DNA from: Kutzneria sp036403095
GTDB taxonomy: Bacteria; Actinomycetota; Actinomycetes; Mycobacteriales; Pseudonocardiaceae
Assembly (NCBI GenBank): GCA_036403095.1
Contig: DASWRQ010000303.1
Location: 1 to 64,000, forward strand
Direction of reading: 5' to 3'
DNA length: 64,000 bases
The position numbers were made by a program, and so were the translations under genes. Position 1 is the stretch's first letter, and every line of letters begins with the position of its first letter. Below the pieces are notes generated by a model. The model saw only the letters and a list, made by a program, of their open reading frames with translations, searched no databases and was not told the origin of the DNA. Positions 50,992-57,616 of this stretch are shown here, in pieces.

Positions 50992-52070
50992 TCCGACTGT
51001 CCTATGCCGACCATTCGCTGGTGATCACGAGCACCTGCGTGATCGGCCGCGCGCCGGAGTGCGACTTCCGGATCGCGGCCGATCCCAGGGTGTCCCGCCG
51101 GCACTGCGTGATCGACGGTCCGACCGTGCACGACCTGGGCAGCCGCAACGGCACGATCGTCAACGGAAAGCCTTGTGGCACCGCCGAACTGCACGACGGC
51201 GACGAGCTGCTGATCGGCGACACCACCGTGCTGGTCACCCTGTTTCCCCACGTGGTCAGGGAACTGGGACGGGGCGCGCAGGGCGTGGTGGAGCTGGTCG
51301 AGCAGGCGCCGGGCGACTTCGTCGCCGTGAAGACGCTCAGCGAGCAGGGTCAGGTCGACCCCGAGGCCCGCGCCGACTTCCAGCGCGAACTGGACTGCAC
51401 GAAGGCGTTGCGGCACGACCATATCGTCGAGTACCGAGGCAGCGAATCCGCCGACGGCGTGCTCCGGATCCGCTACGAGTACTGCGCCGGCGGCGCCATC
51501 ACCGGCCCGCTACCGATCGACCGGGCCGTTTCCCTGACGCTGCAAGCCCTCGACGCCCTCGCCTACGCCCACGAGGCCGACATCCCGGTCCTCCTGGCCG
51601 ACGGCAGCACCGCCGTCGGGCACGGCCTCGCGCACCGGGACATCAAGCCCCAGAACCTTCTGCTCACCGCCGACGGCCGCCTCAAGATCGCCGACTTCGG
51701 CCTGGCCAAGGCCTTCGACCAGGCCGGCCTGTCCGGTCGCACCCGTACCGGCGCCCTCGGCGGCACCGTCGCCTTCATGCCCCGCCGCCAGGTCTTCGAC
51801 TTCAAGTACGCCCGGCCCCAGGTCGACCTGTGGGCCATCACCGCGTGCCTGTACTGGATGATCACCGGCCATCCACCGCGCGACTTCCCGCCGGGGGTCG
51901 ACGCGGTGACCATCGTCCTGCGCCAGCCGACGATCCCCATCCGCGACCGGCTGTCCACCGTTCCGACCGCGCTGGCCGAAGTGATCGACGCCGTGCTGGA
52001 CGACACGGTCTCCGTCGGATTGACTGCCGCCGAGCTGGCAGCCGCGCTGGTCGGAGCAACGGGCTCCTAA
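50988..52070 (+). CDS. FHA domain-Ser/Thr kinase
   Basis: This 360-residue protein has an N-terminal FHA domain at about 3-85 ('CVIGRAPECDFRI', 'VSRRHCVI', 'DLGSRNGTIVNG'), which binds phosphothreonine. A kinase domain follows with 'LGRGAQGVVELVE', Lys in 'FVAVKTLSE', His216-Arg217-Asp218 in 'LAHRDIKPQNLLL', 'IADFGLAKAFD' and a family-specific 'GTVAFMPRRQVFDFKYA'. GTG 50988 overlaps the previous stop as GTGA. An FHA-kinase next to a second kinase suggests a relay: one phosphorylates the other or their shared partner, and the FHA domain docks to the mark. The trigger and final target are unknown. Confidence 0.9.
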   Translation: MIRLSYADHSLVITSTCVIGRAPECDFRIAADPRVSRRHCVIDGPTVHDLGSRNGTIVNGKPCGTAELHDGDELLIGDTTVLVTLFPHVVRELGRGAQGVVELVEQAPGDFVAVKTLSEQGQVDPEARADFQRELDCTKALRHDHIVEYRGSESADGVLRIRYEYCAGGAITGPLPIDRAVSLTLQALDALAYAHEADIPVLLADGSTAVGHGLAHRDIKPQNLLLTADGRLKIADFGLAKAFDQAGLSGRTRTGALGGTVAFMPRRQVFDFKYARPQVDLWAITACLYWMITGHPPRDFPPGVDAVTIVLRQPTIPIRDRLSTVPTALAEVIDAVLDDTVSVGLTAAELAAALVGATGS

Positions 52071-52135
52071 CCGGTCGGCCTGACGGATGTGGGCGATCGC
52101 GGCCCCCCAGGTCGAGCTCGAAAACCGACGAGTGT

Positions 52136-52163
52136 GACGAAGGCGGCCGCGCTTTCGGCCACA
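52136..52163. repeat. short dispersed repeat, copy 2
   Basis: The segment GACGAAGGCGGCC and GCTTTCGGCCACAT matches the left half of the element at 5361-5427, with a small stem GGCCG-N6-CGGCC (52145-52160). The long right-hand stem is absent. It lies in the 214-bp gap between the FHA-kinase gene and the permease gene, where it may serve as a 3' end structure. Confidence 0.45.
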
Positions 52164-52284
52164 TCCCCCGTTCGCTGATCGCCATGACGGGCGCTCGTCC
52201 CGTATCTTTCCTCCTCGGCCCGGAGTGCGATCGGTCGTGAATCCGGAACGCTGTGCCCTGCCCCATCACCGTCCCGGAGGAGAG

Positions 52285-53829
52285 ATGACCGAAGTCGTCG
52301 CGCACGCCGTCCCCCCGTCCACCGAGAGCAAGGGCCTGCGCGCCGGCTCGCTCGGCATGGTGTCGTCGGTGGTGATCGGGACCGCGTCGACCGCGCCGGC
52401 CTACTCCATCGCGGCCACGCTGGGCCTGCTGGTGATCGCCGGCACGGGTTTCCAGGCCGCGTCGTTCGTGCTGTTCGCCTTTGTGCCGGTGATGTTCGTC
52501 GCGCTGGCCTTTCGTGAGCTGAACTCGGCCGAGCCGGACTGCGGCACCAACTTCACCTGGGCCACCCGCGCGTTCGGCAGCAAGGTCGGCTGGATGTCCG
52601 GCTGGGTCGTGACGATCGCCCAGCTGCTGGCCATGACCAGTCAGTCGGCCATCTCCGGCAAGTACACGCTGCTGCTGTTCGGCGCCGGTGACCTGGCCGA
52701 CAACAAGTACGCCACGATGGGCGTCGGGCTGGCGTGGCTGGTGCTGCTGTGCTGGATCTGCTACCGGGGCATCGAGGTCTCGGCCAAGCTCCAGTGGGTT
52801 TTGCTGGCGGTCGAGCTGGCGGTGCTGGTGATCTTCGCCGTGGTCGCGCTGTACCGCGTGGCCGACGGCACGGCCGGCCCGCAGGCGTCGACGCCGTCGC
52901 TGAGCTGGCTGCTGCCGACCGGCATCGGCGCGGGCGCGTTCATCGCCGCCACGCTGCCGGCCGTGTTCCTGTACTGGGGCTGGGACAGCTCGGTCTCGGT
53001 CAACGAGGAGTCCGCCGACCCGCGGCGCGGTCCGGGCAAGGCCGCCGTGTTGTCGACGGTGCTGCTGGTGCTGAACTACGTGATCGTCACGATCGCCGCG
53101 CTGGCCTTCGCCGGCATCGGGTCGACCGGCCTCGGCCTCGGCAATCCCGACAACTCCGACGATGTGCTGGCCGGCCTGGGTTCGGCGGTGTTCGGCGACG
53201 GCTCGTTCGGCAAGATCATGGGCGTGCTGCTGGTCGTCTCCGTGCTGACCAGCGCGGCCGCCAGCAGCCAGGCCACGATCATGCCGTGCGCCCGGACCAC
53301 GCTGTCCATGGCCGCGCACGGCGCGCTGCCCGAGGTGTTCGCCCGCGTGCACCCGCGCTACCTCACGCCGACCGTGTCCACCTGGGCGTTCGGCATCGTG
53401 TCCTTCGCCCTGTACGTCCTGTTGTCGCTGCTCAGCGACAACGTGCTGGCCGACTCGGTCAGCGCCGTCGGGCTGTGCATCGGCGTCGAGTACGCGGTGA
53501 CCGCGCTGGCCTGCGTCTGGATCTTCCGCCGGACCCTGTTCAGCAGCGTCCGCAACTTCGTCATGCGAGGGCTGTTACCGCTGGTCGGCGGCCTGTTCTT
53601 CGCCATGGTGCTGGTGCTCGCGGTGGTCTACTACGCCCAGCCGGACAGCGGCGAGACCACCATCTTCGGCATCGGCGGCGTCGCCGTGATCGGCGTGCTG
53701 GCCATCGCCGTCGGCGTGCCGCTGATGGCCGTCGTCTACCGGGGCTGCCGCTCCTTCTTCGCCGGGCGCGGCCTGCCCCGCGGCGCCGTGCCGGCCGACG
53801 GCGACTCGATCGTCGCCAACCGGCGCTGA
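52285..53829 (+). CDS. APC-family amino acid permease
   Basis: This 514-residue protein has about 12 membrane helices. The APC opening 'LGMVSSVVIGTASTAPAYSI' holds the substrate site in the unwound first helix, followed by 'ELNSAEPDCGTNFTWATRAFG', 'FLYWGWDSSVSVNEESADP' and 'AAASSQATIMPCARTTLSMA'. Transporters of this group take up amino acids or amines with protons. ATG 52285 has GGAGGAGAG immediately before it, so the longer frame from 52225 was rejected. The alpha/beta hydrolase gene follows 90 bp later on the same strand. Confidence 0.9.
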   Translation: MTEVVAHAVPPSTESKGLRAGSLGMVSSVVIGTASTAPAYSIAATLGLLVIAGTGFQAASFVLFAFVPVMFVALAFRELNSAEPDCGTNFTWATRAFGSKVGWMSGWVVTIAQLLAMTSQSAISGKYTLLLFGAGDLADNKYATMGVGLAWLVLLCWICYRGIEVSAKLQWVLLAVELAVLVIFAVVALYRVADGTAGPQASTPSLSWLLPTGIGAGAFIAATLPAVFLYWGWDSSVSVNEESADPRRGPGKAAVLSTVLLVLNYVIVTIAALAFAGIGSTGLGLGNPDNSDDVLAGLGSAVFGDGSFGKIMGVLLVVSVLTSAAASSQATIMPCARTTLSMAAHGALPEVFARVHPRYLTPTVSTWAFGIVSFALYVLLSLLSDNVLADSVSAVGLCIGVEYAVTALACVWIFRRTLFSSVRNFVMRGLLPLVGGLFFAMVLVLAVVYYAQPDSGETTIFGIGGVAVIGVLAIAVGVPLMAVVYRGCRSFFAGRGLPRGAVPADGDSIVANRR

Positions 53830-53919
53830 GACCGGACATTCGGGCGGTGTTGACCCGACTTGGTGCCCACCTGGCCGAACGACCCTGACTTCGGCGGGCG
53901 TCGTGCTCCAGGATGCGGT

Positions 53920-54681
53920 ATGAGCATCGAACTCGCGTTCCGCAGCAGCACCGGCACCGGTCGGACGGTCGTGCTGGTGCACGGCAACTCGGCGTCGTCG
54001 GCGGTGTGGCAGGGCCTGCTCGACGGGCCGTTCGGCCGGCGATTCCGTTGCCTCGCCATCGATCTGCCCGGGCACGGCGCGTCCCCGCGCGGCGCCGACT
54101 ACTCGGTGCCCGGGCACGCGTCGGCGGTGGCGGAGTTCATGGCGTCGGCGCAGGCCGAGGACGCCGTGCTCGTCGGCTGGAGCCTCGGCGGGCACGTGGC
54201 GCTGGAGGCGGCGGCCCAGCTGCCTCGGGTGCCCGGCCTCGTGCTGTTCGGCACGCCGCCGGTGGCCGACGCCGCGGCGATGGCGCAGGGGTTCCTGCCC
54301 AATCCGGCGATGGGCGTGGGTTTCCAGGGCGAGGTCAGCGCCGAGGACGCCCTCCGGTACGGCACGGCGATGCTCTCCCCCGGGTCGTCGGTGTCGCCGG
54401 AGGTGTTCGTGTCGGAGATCCTCGCCACCGACCCGGCCGCCCGCACCGGCCTGGCCGCCAGCGTCGCCGAGGGACGGGCCGTCGACGAAGTGGCGCTGGT
54501 GCACCGGTTGGGGCGGCCGCTGCTGGTGCTGCACGGCGGCGAGGACCAGTTGGTGTCGCTGGACTATCTGCGGTCGATCGGGCTGGACGTCGAGGTGCTG
54601 CCCGGTGTCGGGCATGCCGTTCCGGTCGAGGCGCCGGAGCGGCTCGGGCAGCGACTCACCTCGTTCATCGACGGCTTGTGA
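53920..54681 (+). CDS. alpha/beta hydrolase
   Basis: This 253-residue cytoplasmic protein has a complete triad: oxyanion 'VVLVHGNSASSAVW', Ser88 in 'LVGWSLGGHVALEAA', Asp in 'LVLHGGEDQLVS' and His in 'LPGVGHAVPVEAPERL'. The small lid and general pattern fit esterases, C-C hydrolases or BioH-like enzymes, and I cannot choose between them. ATG 53920 has AGGA upstream. The stop directly abuts the stop of the convergent epoxide hydrolase. Confidence 0.85.
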   Translation: MSIELAFRSSTGTGRTVVLVHGNSASSAVWQGLLDGPFGRRFRCLAIDLPGHGASPRGADYSVPGHASAVAEFMASAQAEDAVLVGWSLGGHVALEAAAQLPRVPGLVLFGTPPVADAAAMAQGFLPNPAMGVGFQGEVSAEDALRYGTAMLSPGSSVSPEVFVSEILATDPAARTGLAASVAEGRAVDEVALVHRLGRPLLVLHGGEDQLVSLDYLRSIGLDVEVLPGVGHAVPVEAPERLGQRLTSFIDGL

Positions 54682-55788
54682 TCACCGGTAGGGGCGGAAG
54701 AACTCCCGCAGCTCGGCCGCGTACAGTTCCGGCTCCTCGAACGGCGCGAAGTGCCCGCCTTTCGCCGGTTCGCCGAGGTAGGCGAGGTTGGCCGTCCGCT
54801 CCAGCCAGGCTCGCGGCGGGCGCAGCAGGTCGCCAGGGAACAGCGAGAAGCCGGACGGCACTTCGACCCGGCGGGCGTGCTGGGCCGGCGGGATCGCCGC
54901 GTTGGCGTGGTACATCCGCATCGAGGAGCCGATGGTGCCGGTGAGCCAGTAGATCGTGACGTTGGTGAGGACCTCGTCCATGGCGTAGGTCTCGTCGAAG
55001 TTGTCGCTCCAGGAGCGCAGCTTCTCCACGATCCAGGCGGCCAGCCCGGCCGGCGAGTCGGTCAGCCCGGCCGCCGCCGTCTGCGGCTTCGTGCGGTGCA
55101 TCGCCGCGTACGCGCCTTCGGTCGCGCCCCAGGTGGCCGCCGACCGCATCCAGTCCCGCTCGTCCTGGGTCAGATGCTGCGGATCCCCGGCGTAGACCGG
55201 GATTCCGCCGTCGGTGCGGTGCACGGCGATGACCCTGTCGGGGTGGTCGAGGCCGAGGTAGCGGCTGACGTGGCTGCCGATGTCGCCGCCCGCGGCGGCG
55301 AAGTGGGGGTAGCCGAGAGTGGTCATCAGCTCGGCCCAGAGATGGCTGACGTCGATGGAGTTCAGGGCTTTGGCCGGCCGGGAGGAGTAGCCGTAGCCCG
55401 GCATGTCCGGGACGATCACGTCGAAGGCGTCGGCCGGGTTCTCGGGGTGGGTGAGCAGCGGGATCACCTTGGAGTAGCGCCAGAACGAGTCCGGCCAGCC
55501 ATGGGTGAGGACGATCGGCAGCGCCGGAGTGTCGGCCTTCGCGTGCACGAAGTGGATGTCGTGGCCGCCGACGTCCGCGCGGAACCTGGGCAGCTTGGCC
55601 AGTTCCGCCTCCCGGGCCGGCCAGTCGAAGCCGTCGGCCCAGTACTCGACCAGCCGCTTGAGGTAGTCCAGGTCCGTGCCCAGCGACCAGCCCGCGTCCT
55701 CCGGCGCGTCCGGCCACCGGGTGTTTCGCAGCCGGGCGCGGAGATCGGTCAGCTGCTCCGCGGTGGCACGGTCCTCGAACAACTCCAT
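54682..55788 (-). CDS. epoxide hydrolase (EHN-type)
   Basis: This 368-residue protein has the N-terminal epoxide-hydrolase cap domain 'LRARLRNTRWPDAPEDAGW' and a core with 'VLTHGWPDSFWRY', nucleophile Asp169 in 'AAGGDIGSHVSRYLG' and His in 'GGHFAPFEEPELYA'. A region with 'NVTIYWLTGTIGSSMRMY' supplies a lid tyrosine. Such enzymes open epoxides to diols through an ester intermediate, for detoxification or in metabolite tailoring. The ATG at 55788 is consistent with the family start. It is divergent from the methyltransferase gene, with operator-like dyads between them. Confidence 0.9.
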   Translation of the reverse strand: MELFEDRATAEQLTDLRARLRNTRWPDAPEDAGWSLGTDLDYLKRLVEYWADGFDWPAREAELAKLPRFRADVGGHDIHFVHAKADTPALPIVLTHGWPDSFWRYSKVIPLLTHPENPADAFDVIVPDMPGYGYSSRPAKALNSIDVSHLWAELMTTLGYPHFAAAGGDIGSHVSRYLGLDHPDRVIAVHRTDGGIPVYAGDPQHLTQDERDWMRSAATWGATEGAYAAMHRTKPQTAAAGLTDSPAGLAAWIVEKLRSWSDNFDETYAMDEVLTNVTIYWLTGTIGSSMRMYHANAAIPPAQHARRVEVPSGFSLFPGDLLRPPRAWLERTANLAYLGEPAKGGHFAPFEEPELYAAELREFFRPYR

Positions 55789-55855
55789 GCCGCCAGCCTA
55801 ATTTGACGGACGGGACGCCGCGCGATCGTGCAGGCGGTACCAACCCACCCTACTG

Positions 55856-55888
55856 TTGCCGTTTCGGCAAATAACGTTGCCGACGTTA
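55856..55888. promoter_or_regulatory. two adjacent dyads before the methyltransferase gene
   Basis: TTGCCG-TTT-CGGCAA (55856-55870) and TAACGT-TGCCG-ACGTTA (55872-55888) are perfect 6-bp-arm dyads one base apart, 25-57 bp upstream of ATG 55913. They also lie upstream of the divergent epoxide hydrolase gene. They could be paired regulator sites or a leader structure. Confidence 0.45.
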
Positions 55889-55912
55889 CCGCTGATCGGG
55901 CAGGTTCCCGGT

Positions 55913-56512
55913 ATGCAGACCATGGACCAGCAGTACTGGGACGACCTCTACGGCAGCCGCGAGCAGCTGTTCAGCGGCAACCCGAACGGCGTGCTCGTCA
56001 CGGAGATCACGGGCCTCACACCGGGGCAGGCCCTGGACGTCGGCTGCGGCGAAGGCGCGGACGCCCGGTGGCTGGCCGACCAGGGCTGGCTGGTGACGGC
56101 GGTCGACATCTCCCAGACGGCGATCACCCGCGCGGCGGCCATCGACACGAACGCCCGTATCGCCTGGACGCGGACCGACCTGGCCCGCACACCCCCGCCG
56201 GCCAACGCCTTCGATCTCGTGTCAGCACAGTACTTCCCGCTCACCAAGGCGACCCCCGCCCAGCTGCACAACATCCTCTCGGCGGTGGCCCCCGGCGGCA
56301 CGCTGCTCGTGGTGGGCCACTCCCCCGACGACCTGCCACCCGACTCGCCCTTCGACCGCAACGACTTCTACTGGCCGGCGGAGATCGCGGAGCTGCTGGA
56401 CGGCAGCTGGACGATCACCGTCAATGAGACCCGACCCCGCACGGCGCCGGCGCCGGCCGGCACGACCCATCGGCGCGACACCGTGCTACGGGCGACAAAA
56501 CGTCCGGCGTGA
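55913..56512 (+). CDS. class I SAM-dependent methyltransferase
   Basis: This protein has about 199 residues and a Rossmann methyltransferase fold: 'YWDDLYGSREQLFSGNPNG', the SAM loop 'ALDVGCGEGADARWLADQGW', acidic 'VTAVDISQTAI', then 'FDLVSAQYFPL' and 'PGGTLLVVGHSP'. The opening resembles TehB- or thiol-methyltransferase-like proteins that act on small molecules, but the acceptor is unknown. Starts at 55913 and 55922 are both possible. The stop codon lies inside the terminator stem shared with the convergent protease gene. Confidence 0.85.
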   Translation: MQTMDQQYWDDLYGSREQLFSGNPNGVLVTEITGLTPGQALDVGCGEGADARWLADQGWLVTAVDISQTAITRAAAIDTNARIAWTRTDLARTPPPANAFDLVSAQYFPLTKATPAQLHNILSAVAPGGTLLVVGHSPDDLPPDSPFDRNDFYWPAEIAELLDGSWTITVNETRPRTAPAPAGTTHRRDTVLRATKRPA

Positions 56513-56536
56513 CAAGGGAAAGGCCACGCCGGACGT
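56500..56536. terminator. intrinsic terminator between convergent genes
   Basis: ACGTCCGGCGTG and CACGCCGGACGT form a perfect 12-bp stem with a 13-base loop. On the minus strand it is followed by TTTTGT, so it is a classical terminator for the protease gene. On the plus strand it overlaps the methyltransferase stop. Confidence 0.75.
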
Positions 56537-56548
56537 ATCGTCACGCGA

Positions 56549-57526
56549 TCATGGGCAGGCCGGCTGGCCCGGGTGGCCACAGGGCGGGCCCTGCGGACGA
56601 GGCTGGTAGTACGAGTCGGAGAACCCGCCGCCGTCGGCGCTGAGCGCACCGGGAATGGCGACGTTCTGCCAGGCGCCGAAGGCGTACTGCTCCATGGTGA
56701 TCGGCTGCGCCCCACCGGCCGCGATGGACGAGCACGAGCCGCCCTGCACGTAGGTCAGGGCCCAGCAGCTGTTGGAGAATGTCACGGTGTGGAAGTTGAC
56801 CAACGGCAGAATCACACCGGCATAAGGAGCTTCCACCACCCACTCGGCCGTCGTCCCGGGCGGCGACGACGTCAGCGGCACGCTCACGCAGGTGTTGATG
56901 GTGAAGTTGCAGACACCGGCCTGAGCCCCGCCGGCGGTGTACAGCCCGACGCCGCCGACGAAGTCCCCGGGATGCACGGGCAGGTTGTTGATCCGCCGCT
57001 CGCTGCCGGTGTCGCCGACACCGCCGACGATCTCGTACCACGCGTAGTAGGTCGTCGCGCCGTTGGCGGCGACGTCCTGCGTGGTGCCGGCCTGGATCAG
57101 CGCCCCGTTGCCGGCGTTGAAGCCGCCGCCGATGCCGGCCCACGTCGACGAGTAGTAGCCGGTGGTGGAGTAGCCGGGCACCGGCGCGGTCACGGTCGGC
57201 ACGGTCCAGCCGCCCTGCGCGTAGTTGGCGCGCTGCGTGACCTGGTAGCCGGACCAGTTGTTGGACAACAGGTCGTTGACCCTGGGCGCACCGTCGTGCC
57301 GGATGCCGGTCGCGGTGCAGCTCAGGGTGGTGAGCCAGGTGACGTGCCGGCTCAGCGCCTCCGCGAACAGGCCGCCGGACGCCGCCGACGGCACGACCGC
57401 GCCGCGGGCGCTGGTGCAGCCACCGGCGCCCAGAGCTACTGCAGCCGGCGCTGCTGCCGCCGGGGCCGCCCCGGCGACCAGGCAGCCGGCGATCGCCAGC
57501 GCGGCCAGCCATCGTGATCTTCGCAT
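56549..57526 (-). CDS. secreted G1-family glutamic endopeptidase
   Basis: This 325-residue exported protein has a signal peptide of about 26 residues ('GAAPAAAA'). The eqolisin beta-sandwich follows: 'NNWSGYQV', 'STWAGIGGGF', Gln145 in 'LIQAGTTQ', 'YYAWYEIVGG' and Glu232 in 'TAEWVVEAP'. Gln and Glu form the catalytic pair of family G1, known from fungi and also found in bacteria. Activity is usually at acidic pH. The C terminus has a Pro- and Cys-containing tail after the fold. GAGAGGTGG precedes ATG 57526. It is divergent from the AfsR-like regulator, which might control it. Confidence 0.88.
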   Translation of the reverse strand: MRRSRWLAALAIAGCLVAGAAPAAAAPAAVALGAGGCTSARGAVVPSAASGGLFAEALSRHVTWLTTLSCTATGIRHDGAPRVNDLLSNNWSGYQVTQRANYAQGGWTVPTVTAPVPGYSTTGYYSSTWAGIGGGFNAGNGALIQAGTTQDVAANGATTYYAWYEIVGGVGDTGSERRINNLPVHPGDFVGGVGLYTAGGAQAGVCNFTINTCVSVPLTSSPPGTTAEWVVEAPYAGVILPLVNFHTVTFSNSCWALTYVQGGSCSSIAAGGAQPITMEQYAFGAWQNVAIPGALSADGGGFSDSYYQPRPQGPPCGHPGQPACP

Positions 57527-57616
57527 CTGTCCACCTCTCGGTCACGGCAAGGCATTCCCGCCGGGGCGTATGATTTGCCGCCACCGCACACAGCGGCGCA
57601 CATCGGCAGGGGTGCG

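Noticed and set aside
26169..57526. A secondary-metabolite cluster suggested by the glycosyltransferase, SDR, epoxide hydrolase, methyltransferase and SARP genes.
   Set aside because: The genes are scattered over both strands with no PKS, NRPS, terpene or RiPP core enzyme, and the glycosyltransferase is broken.
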